64,000 nt of DNA from Coprinellus micaceus (lineage: Eukaryota; Basidiomycota; Agaricomycetes; Agaricales; Psathyrellaceae), in contig OX596334.1 in NCBI GenBank assembly GCA_951394405.1, forward strand, positions 2,728,001 to 2,792,000, read 5' to 3'. This document shows, one piece after another, positions 57,312 through 64,000 of the stretch. The notes under the pieces were generated by a model that did not search any database, had not been told where the DNA came from, and saw only the letters and a list, made by a program, of their open reading frames with translations. The position numbers and the translations under genes were made by a program. Position 1 is the first letter of the stretch. Each line of letters begins with the position of its first letter.

Positions 57312-57633
57312 TCAAGGGTTGTCTTTTGTTGAGCCTGTTGGATCGTCCTCCCCATCCTCATCTTCAGGGTTCAACTCGGCAGCAACTGTCATGAATCTGG
57401 AGAATATGCCTTTTATTAGAGGCGCCCTCCAAAATGATAGCGCCGACTACTCACTTTGCGGCGTCTAATCCTGCGAAAACCCTCATCGCGTGCAAATCCG
57501 TCTGCATGAGCTCACATAAATCGGCAGTTTGTCGGATTGCGCGAGACATACGGCCGAGGCTTGCTGCGAGCTGCGAGTACAGCCTTTCTTTTGCCTGTGT
57601 CGCATTGGTGGGAACAGGTCCGAGGCCACTCAT
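57312..57633 (-). CDS. Small DASH/Dam1-complex subunit, Hsk3-like
   Basis: Two exons (57633-57455 and 57396-57312) joined across a 58-nt GTGAGT...CCAG intron, 87 aa. The core ERLYSQLAASLGRMSRAIRQ...TDLHAMRVFAGLDAAKFM has the helical spacing and final F-M of the Hsk3 family, whose members are under 100 aa. The tail is acidic. DASH rings couple kinetochores to microtubule ends in fungi. The match is by pattern memory of a very short family, so a different coiled-coil protein is possible. Confidence 0.55.
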
Positions 57634-60160
57634 ACTGCCTGGATGCGGACCCCGTTATACCGTTGGTGAGGAGGTTGATGGTAGTTCTGGAAAAGGGGCA
57701 GAACGCGAGCGTGACAAACGCGGTCCCTGAGGCATGTGACCTGTGACCGTTGTGACGCGAATCCGGCAGTCGCCGCCACGCCGCACAACGCTATTGCGTC
57801 GTCTCCTTCCCTCAAGTACATCGTTTCGGGATGTACAAGCATTGTAAGTGTTCTCCAGCTTCTATGACGGGGAACGATGCGAAATACACACCTTCGAGAA
57901 ACGTTCAGTTTCGATGTGACCCCAGACCTTCTGTGTTGGCTTCGGTACGCTTTCGTCGAACGAAAGAAACCACTCCATCCGGGTCAAGAACGGAAAGCTG
58001 ACCCCTTGCGCATTCAAATTCGGCTTCGCTCTGGTATACCTTCGTTTGCTAATAATTGCACACTTTCATAGGGAGCAGCTTGAATACAGCAGCCCTCCGC
58101 GGCCTTTCCACCATCCTCAGAGAGATCTCTGATTTGTAATAGTATGGCACCCAGGTCGGCCATGAACTTCGCCCTTTTCTGAATCAACGCTCTGATTCAT
58201 CAGACACAGAACCATCTTGTGCTACATGATAATGGTGCAATAAACGCGTCGCCTTCAATCTGGGGGGACCTTGTCAATGATGTGCTTGAGCGCAGGGTTT
58301 CAACCAGCGTTTTGTGGTTTCCCCTCCTCAAGCTCGGTTCGTTCGCAGAGGCATGGTAGTCCGTCGCAGGGGGTTTACATAGTTCTAGGGGGCATCTAAG
58401 GCATGGTGCGTCCTCGTTGGATCGACCCCTAGACCTCCCATTGTGGGCCGATCTCCCAAGCGCAGCAATTTCCTGTGCGCCCAGCCGAGCAGCCTACGGC
58501 CGTGGGGTTTGCCCACACAATCAGCTAACTTAAATACTTACCTCTCGACGGTCGTATCAGCTACGAGTATCAAAGGTGTACAAGTCCCAGGCGACGATAC
58601 TATGTTTAAGTGCCACCCAAGAGACGCGTTCGTCCCCTGTCGGTAGGGGGTCCAGGGTTCTGGCACTATCAACACTTACGATAACATCAAGATGTTCTAC
58701 CCCCACGTTCAGTGGCGAGCATCCAAATAGCCGCGACGAAGGGATGGCAGGGAAATGCGAGGGAAAAATGGAAGGGCGGAGAGGAAAGCTATTTGACGAC
58801 CACGCTCAATGAGGCTTCACAAGACGGGGTGTCGTGTCATTCCAAGAGAAGGGAGCGCTAGGGACCGAGGGCCCTGTCCCCCCTCTTCTAATCAGGCGTT
58901 GTTGCAGCGAGCGATCACGTCGGCAGGCGAGTCTGGTGCTATTGATGATGGAAGAAGAAATGGAAGAGATGGAAGGGGGCAGCCGATTCAGACTAGCGGC
59001 GCGGTTTATGCGGTTCTCCATGGATCCAGTGCTCGCCCATGTTTGGCCCCTAATGGGACAAGCGCGTAGCTGCATATCAACCTCGAACTCGCATATTTCA
59101 CTTAAGATGGGTTCTCGAAAGCTGTGGCTTCTCTATTCTCCCCTGGGCCGTCTTTCTAGCGGTTGAGGATGCGGGCGCCTAAAAGTTAGCTTAATCAGTC
59201 GGCGTTTGATCTCCCTAGAAGCGCTCAGTGGCGCTGGGCCAAACGTTGTAGTACATACCACCTTAAGAGTCCCTGAACGCGTCGTTTCCCGGTCTACAGT
59301 TCACGATGGGTTAGGCCTCTTGATACGGTATCGAGTCGGTGTCAAGGGTGCCGCCCGGATGCGATGGAGCATTGAAATGTAACGTGGTTTCATTGGGGGG
59401 TGGGGGGCCGCTGCCCGTTGTATGTAGATTTTGATCTGTATACAAAGCGGGAGGCCAGAAGTGGGCGACTGTGCGGCGTCCAGATGGGAATGGAATGTGA
59501 AATGAATACATACAAGATGAAGGATGGTGGTGCTGAGAGAAATAACATACTGGGACATTGGATGACTACCGCACAGCGCAGGCAAGATGATTGTGGTGAG
59601 AGGCAAGGAAGCGAGGGATGACGAACGAAAAACTGGAGAAAGAAGGAATGGGAATGGGGATATGTACTAAAACATGGGAGAGCGTCGTTCACATGCAGAT
59701 GACTGGGGATGGATGTAGGATGGGGAACGAGACCTGTCTACCAAGAAATGGGCAGGGATGCAAAAGATGCGGAGAACAAATGGTGTGTGTTCGTGACGGT
59801 GACGGTGACAATTGAAAACAAGGGCTTGGGGATAGAGCGAACATAAACCATCCGTAGAACAGAAAGAAAAAGAGGAGGAAGAGGATGATGGACCGGGACG
59901 CGATGGGGAAGGGTTCTGGGGATGTGGATGTGGGAGGGCTGGAAGCATGGAAATAGACGTGCGGGGAGGAAAGGGGGAAAGAGCATGTAGACGGCGGCCG
60001 TAGCCAGACCTGCGACGAGCGCATTGGATAGGGAGTGTCGGTTTGCTAATGGGCGATATTGGTGGCCATAGTTGAAGGAAAGTCGGCTGGTAGATCTGCA
60101 CCCTTTTAAGTGAGAGATATGGACGGGAGGCTGAACACCGAGGGGAAGGTCGAAACGGGA
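57634..60160. other. Gene-poor 2.5-kb region
   Basis: Only short frames without motifs. The right part (about 59300-60160) is purine-rich on the plus strand and probably includes the 3' untranslated region of the AT-hook gene. CpG frequency is not notably reduced. Confidence 0.4.
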
Positions 60161-63100
60161 TTAGATGTTCAGAGGTGGCACAGAGGACAAGAAGAAATTG
60201 GTTCTTTGGGCCCCGCCCCTGCTTTTCGAGTTGGGGTGATGATGGTGGGAGTGATATTGGTGTGCTGGGTGATGATTCCCGCGTGGTGAGTGGCCGTACT
60301 TCTGCTTGCTCTTCTTTTCCTTTCTCAGTTCCCTCCTCGTCTTCGGAGTGTAGCCGTTTTGCTGTTGCTGTTGCTGTTGTTGCTTGTCCCCGTCCTGCTG
60401 ATGTTGGTGCGAGTGGGAGGTCGGGGTACGGTCTCCATCGCCAGGCGTCGGCAGAATAAGAGGAGACACGCCAAGCGCAGCAGTCGACGCGCTGACGCGC
60501 CTTGAGGAAGAGGCCTTCTTCTTGTCGCCAGTGGGCCACAACATCGTGCTGAGTGGGCCCGTCTTCAAAACGTTGCCGTAGTCAGTGCTCGACGCAGGGG
60601 TCCGCCGATGATCCGACCATCCAGGTGTGGCAGGGCTATCGAGGATCCCGGACACGCTTTCTCGGGTCTGCCTGAACGCGCCGACTGAGATAACATCCCA
60701 TCGATGGAGATGCTTCATCTCGTTCTTGTTCGAATCACTTTCGTCCGCCGTGGTGGAATCCGGCGGCACATCGGCAGGTGAGCCTCCCAGCCGGCTTATG
60801 CTGGGTCCAGAAGTGTCGCTTGGATCGGGGTTGAAGAAAGAGGATTCGAACACGTCGTCGAGATCGATAGCGGCAGCGAGACCATCGTCACCTGGTTGTG
60901 GCGCGGTCCCTGGGGTGAGGAGGCCAGACGCTGCGGAGGTGGCAGTGGCGGAGATCTCGACGGATGGCAAGAGTCTGAGGGGTGAACTATCGGGGACAAC
61001 CGTTGCGGCGGGAACGAAGGAAGACGGGTTCCTTGCGATGGAAAGTAGGTGCTTTCGAAGAAGGGCCTCCACCTGCAAAAAATCATCGGTCAGCAAAGAG
61101 GAAAGGAACGAGGCTCGTGAGCGTAACAACGACTAGCACGATTACAAGGCTCTACGGTAGGAAATATAGATGCTCACAGTATTAACGCGCCTCGTACGCC
61201 GGCGATTGAACCGGGGGTGAGGGGAAGGGACCTCCTTCTGACTGCCATCGATCACCACTTGGCGGGTTTCGTGTGCGGGAACGAATACACCCTTGCGAGG
61301 GCCCATAAAAAGGCCATTCTCTCCTTCGCTCATCGTGCCGTCGCCTCTGACTAGCCTTCGTCCTCGCTGTGCGCTGTCAAACAGCTCATCCATCTCATCG
61401 GCCGAGTCCCAGCCAACCTTTCCAGCAAGGATATCTGCCGGTGAAGGGGATTGCAGACGATTAGACGAGTCGAAATTGCGAGGACCGGGACGCTTGGACG
61501 CGGGAGTTACAGCGGGGCTGACAGTGGAGAGGGGATTGATGGCGGAGACACTGAGCGGGAAGTTGAATAGCCTCATTGCCCGCTCATTGGGTAGGTCGTC
61601 CTCCCCGACGAGCTCCTCGTCTGTTGTATCCCCCTCACCTTCCCCAGCATCCTCCTCGTACCCTCCATCATCTACATCCGACATCTGGATATCGCTGTCG
61701 ACGCCTTCGTGCGGCATGCAGTGGTTGTGTGTGGGAGAACAGCATTCGCGGCCCTTGAAGCAAGCGTTGGGGATGGGATGGGTGACGAATTGAGATGCAT
61801 TGACTTCAAAGTCAATATCGATGATGGCTTGCCCACCGAGGGTACCGTTTGTGAACATCAGCTGGCCATCCCAACTTTCGGCAAGCTCGAGGGGGAGATT
61901 TTCTAATTCCTCCCTCATGTGCATGAGCTCCGCTTCAGTGGATACGTCCGAAGAAGTCTCGTCGTCGTCATCCATCACATTTCCAGCGCTCTCCTTCGCC
62001 TCGTCGTCAGTGCTGTCCGATTCCGACGAGAGATTGGCGAAGAAGACATCGGCGTCAAAAGAGTCTGACTCTTCGTCGCTCCAGCATGTGACAAGGCCCT
62101 TCATATCGCCGCGACGTCCGTCGGTCTCCTCTCCTTCATCGTACTCTGGAGCGCCAACTGGCGGCTCAGCAATGATAGTCCGTTGGGCCTCTTCGTTTTC
62201 TTCATCTTCTTCATCATCTGTCACATCGCTATCCATCTCGACCTCCGCGTCGCTAAGTCCCACACTCTTTCTCCGCGGCTTGATCACCCACTCATTGTTA
62301 GAGTCCCTTCTCTTCCCGGAAACCTTGTCGTGCTGCATCTCCGAGACCATGAATTCCTCCTCCTCCTCTTTGATGGACGAATCGCTGTCAAAGTCTGATA
62401 GCGATGATGACGAATCTGAAGTGTTTCCATCCCCGCCTGAATCCATCGACGACAGGGCCGAAGCTGAGACGAACGTAGGGAATTGGACGGATGCGGTATC
62501 GTCCTCAGAGTCGGGATCGTACGCCCTGGAGTGCCCGCCAAACTCGTCATCGTCAGTGAGATCGGAGAGGGACGAATCTGGGTTGGTGGGACGACGACGC
62601 TTGGGCATCGGCGCCTTCTTGGGTTTCTTTGGCGCCGGGGCACGTGCCTTGAGCGTCTTCGCGAACTTTTGCGCGTAAATTTGCTGCTTCTGACGACCGA
62701 TGATATTGGTTTTGGGATTGGTGCGCCTGTGTACGGGAGAGGTGGAGTCCCTCCTGGAACCTGGAGAAGGATCGCGTGGGGCGGGAACGATTTTCCGAGG
62801 GCGGCCTCGTTTTCTGGGTGCAGGCGCGGTATTGGACGATGTGTGAGATGTATAGGGATGGGATGGGGTTGGGGTGGAATTGCCTGCAGAGGTGGAGGGG
62901 CCGATGTATGCAAAGTTTTCTCCGACGTTTCCGTCGACGAACATCATCTCGTCTTGATTCTTGGACTTCCTGTGGGCGGACGAGGAGGTGCCGGCCTCCT
63001 GAGGGGCGTGCCTTTTGGCGAGCATACTGGGTGGGAGGGCGAGCTTGATTTTGAGCGAGGGGCGCGGGGGTGGTGGGGGAGGCCTCTGGGGCTGTTTGGG

Positions 63101-63562
63101 GACGAGAAAAGAGGGTGTGGAGGAGGATGAAGCTGAGCTGAACTGGCGACTGAGCTCCTCCATGGAGAGAGGGCCTGTGGGTCTGGGCGATGCATGGGGC
63201 GGCGAGGGGGGTCGGAGGGGAAGGTTGGTGTTGGTGCAAGTGCACTCTCCATCGCAGACGGGACATATATCGCCGTCGTCCTCGTCGTCGGGCGATAAGG
63301 CTGGTGCGCCGTTTACGGTATGGGAATGAGCAGGCGACATTGCGAGGCCCATTTGTTTTGGCTGGACTGTAGATTAGATTGATTAGTTTATCGGCGAAAT
63401 CCTGGTAAATCGGGTGGGGGACAGGGAGGGACGACGAAGCGACGGGGATACGCGCAGGGACCATCGAGGACCCTGGACCGGGGACCCTTGACGATGGGGT
63501 GGGCGTGGTCGTCGAGGTGGTGGGCGTCGAGGAGACTCACTGGTGAAACGATTCTTGGGCAT
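60161..63562 (-). CDS. Large acidic AT-hook nuclear protein, unknown function
   Basis: Three exons (63562-63541, 63366-61178, 61072-60161), 3,123 nt, 1,040 aa. Exon 1 is 22 nt. Features in order: ICPVCDGECTC (Cys cluster, ~residue 40); Pro/Ser-rich stretch; AT-hook RKRGRPRKI; basic KKPKKAPMPKRRR; long acidic Ser/Asp/Glu region ending CWSDEESDSFDADVFFANL; a conserved-looking WDGQLMFTNGTLGGQAIIDI; a second Cys/His cluster (CFKGRECCSPTHNHC); C-terminal poly-Gln (8) and His/Asn-rich tail. Likely nuclear, DNA-binding through the AT-hook. The FFANL plus DGQL.FTNG arrangement recalls Ifh1/Crf1-type cofactors of ribosomal protein genes, but that is a guess. No function asserted. Confidence 0.75.
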
Positions 63563-63891
63563 TTTGTGTGGGTGCAGGACATGAGAGGAAGAGTGATTCC
63601 AGATTTGTGGGCGGCTTCTGAGGCCAGGAGAGGCAACACTGGATGGTGGTCGGACGAGAGCCTTTTTGATGGAAAAACACGACGGCTCCATTAAAATACA
63701 ATTCCCATCCGGATACAGTCTGACCCTCTCGAACATGTCTCTTGCCTCGACACCACCACCAGCACCACCCACGCGAGACATGTCGCCTCTCTGTCCAACC
63801 CATGAGCCAGGCCTTTCGCAGACCGGCCTTTCTGCACCACTTTACCGCCAGAATACGATCTTGTGACCCAATTTTCTTGTCGCATCAGGCA
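63563..63891. other. Upstream of the AT-hook gene, no gene seen
   Basis: Presumed promoter of the AT-hook gene and 3' end of a possible gene running in from the right edge on the minus strand. Confidence 0.4.
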
Positions 63892-64000
63892 TCACAAGAA
63901 TTCTACTGGGTTGGTGACAAACTTCTTGGAATTAGCTCTGCCATCGATATAGAATTCGCCGTTGCCTTGGTCCTTTTCCCCGTGGTGTGGCTAGAATGCA
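63892..64000 (-). CDS. Possible terminal exon of a gene cut by the window edge
   Basis: On the minus strand a short frame reads HHGEKDQGNGEFYIDGRANS then ends FVTNPVEFL with a stop at 63892-63894, preceded near 63990 by TTCTAG, a possible acceptor. It is too short for family assignment and the rest lies outside the window. Confidence 0.25.

Noticed and set aside
59667..60539. A 290-codon minus-strand frame at the 3' end of the AT-hook gene
   Set aside because: It is out of phase with the joined exons and has proline/serine-rich low-complexity text. The in-phase frame has the AT-hook protein's proper stop at 60161.
61800..62678. A 292-codon Ser-rich plus-strand frame inside the AT-hook gene
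   Set aside because: It is the antisense image of the acidic Asp/Glu/Ser coding region; low complexity and no splice or start context.
1..64000. CRISPR array, prophage, bacterial operon or biosynthetic gene cluster
   Set aside because: No spaced direct repeats, no phage or bacterial genes, and no core synthase beyond the housekeeping sterol cyclase.

Overview
The window is nuclear DNA of a filamentous basidiomycete, most likely an Agaricomycete. Almost every gene is broken by many short introns (about 45-75 nt, GTRNGT...YAG). The gene set is fungal (lanosterol synthase, Arp9, a Snx41/Atg20-type sorting nexin, a velvet factor, Mms22/Mus7, DASH-type Hsk3), and the F-box relic is of the 'PELLAQI ... 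ALSSPELWGHI' kind common in Agaricomycetes. No bacterial, organellar, CRISPR or viral gene was recognised. Exon joins were worked out by hand from phase, splice sites and family conservation. In most of the multi-exon genes the exon lengths I list sum to a multiple of three.

Layout. 0-4 kb: a TKL-like protein kinase gene whose glycine loop and VALK lysine are separated by a 786-bp terminal-inverted-repeat element with a TA target duplication. 4.7-9.7 kb: a small unknown gene, Arp9 and Rpf2, all on the minus strand. 10-12 kb: tRNA-Arg(ACG) and an F-box pseudogene. 12.9-19.6 kb: lanosterol synthase (+), a TDG/Mug thymine DNA glycosylase (-) and Vms1/ANKZF1 (+). 19.7-21.7 kb: a strongly CpG-depleted, gene-free block that looks like a decayed, formerly methylated repeat and runs into the first exon of a C2H2 zinc-finger gene. 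23.2-32.6 kb: AATF/Bfr2, Snx41/Atg20, a P-loop kinase with an RGG-rich tail, a mitochondrial TPR protein and Tim23. 33-43.7 kb: a velvet protein, a CYSTM-like protein, alanine-glyoxylate aminotransferase, a membrane acyltransferase-3 and a LaeA-like methyltransferase. 43.8-49.6 kb: cytoplasmic dynein intermediate chain (-), tRNA-splicing endonuclease Sen2 (+), a small SET protein (-) and ribosomal protein eL30 (+). 51-57 kb: a 1,908-residue Mms22/Mus7 homologue, then Hsk3. 60-63.6 kb: a large acidic AT-hook protein.

This is mostly a housekeeping segment, not a biosynthetic cluster. Several genes serve 60S ribosome production and quality control (Rpf2, AATF, eL30, Vms1) and several serve genome maintenance (TDG, Mms22, Hsk3), but I read this as chance neighbourhood. 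Compact divergent pairs share short promoters: TDG/Vms1, TPR/Tim23, dynein IC/Sen2 and SET/eL30. The most unusual signals are the transposon precisely inserted in the kinase catalytic core, with a possible in-frame splice rescue, and the CpG-poor block with apparent spread into the adjacent gene.
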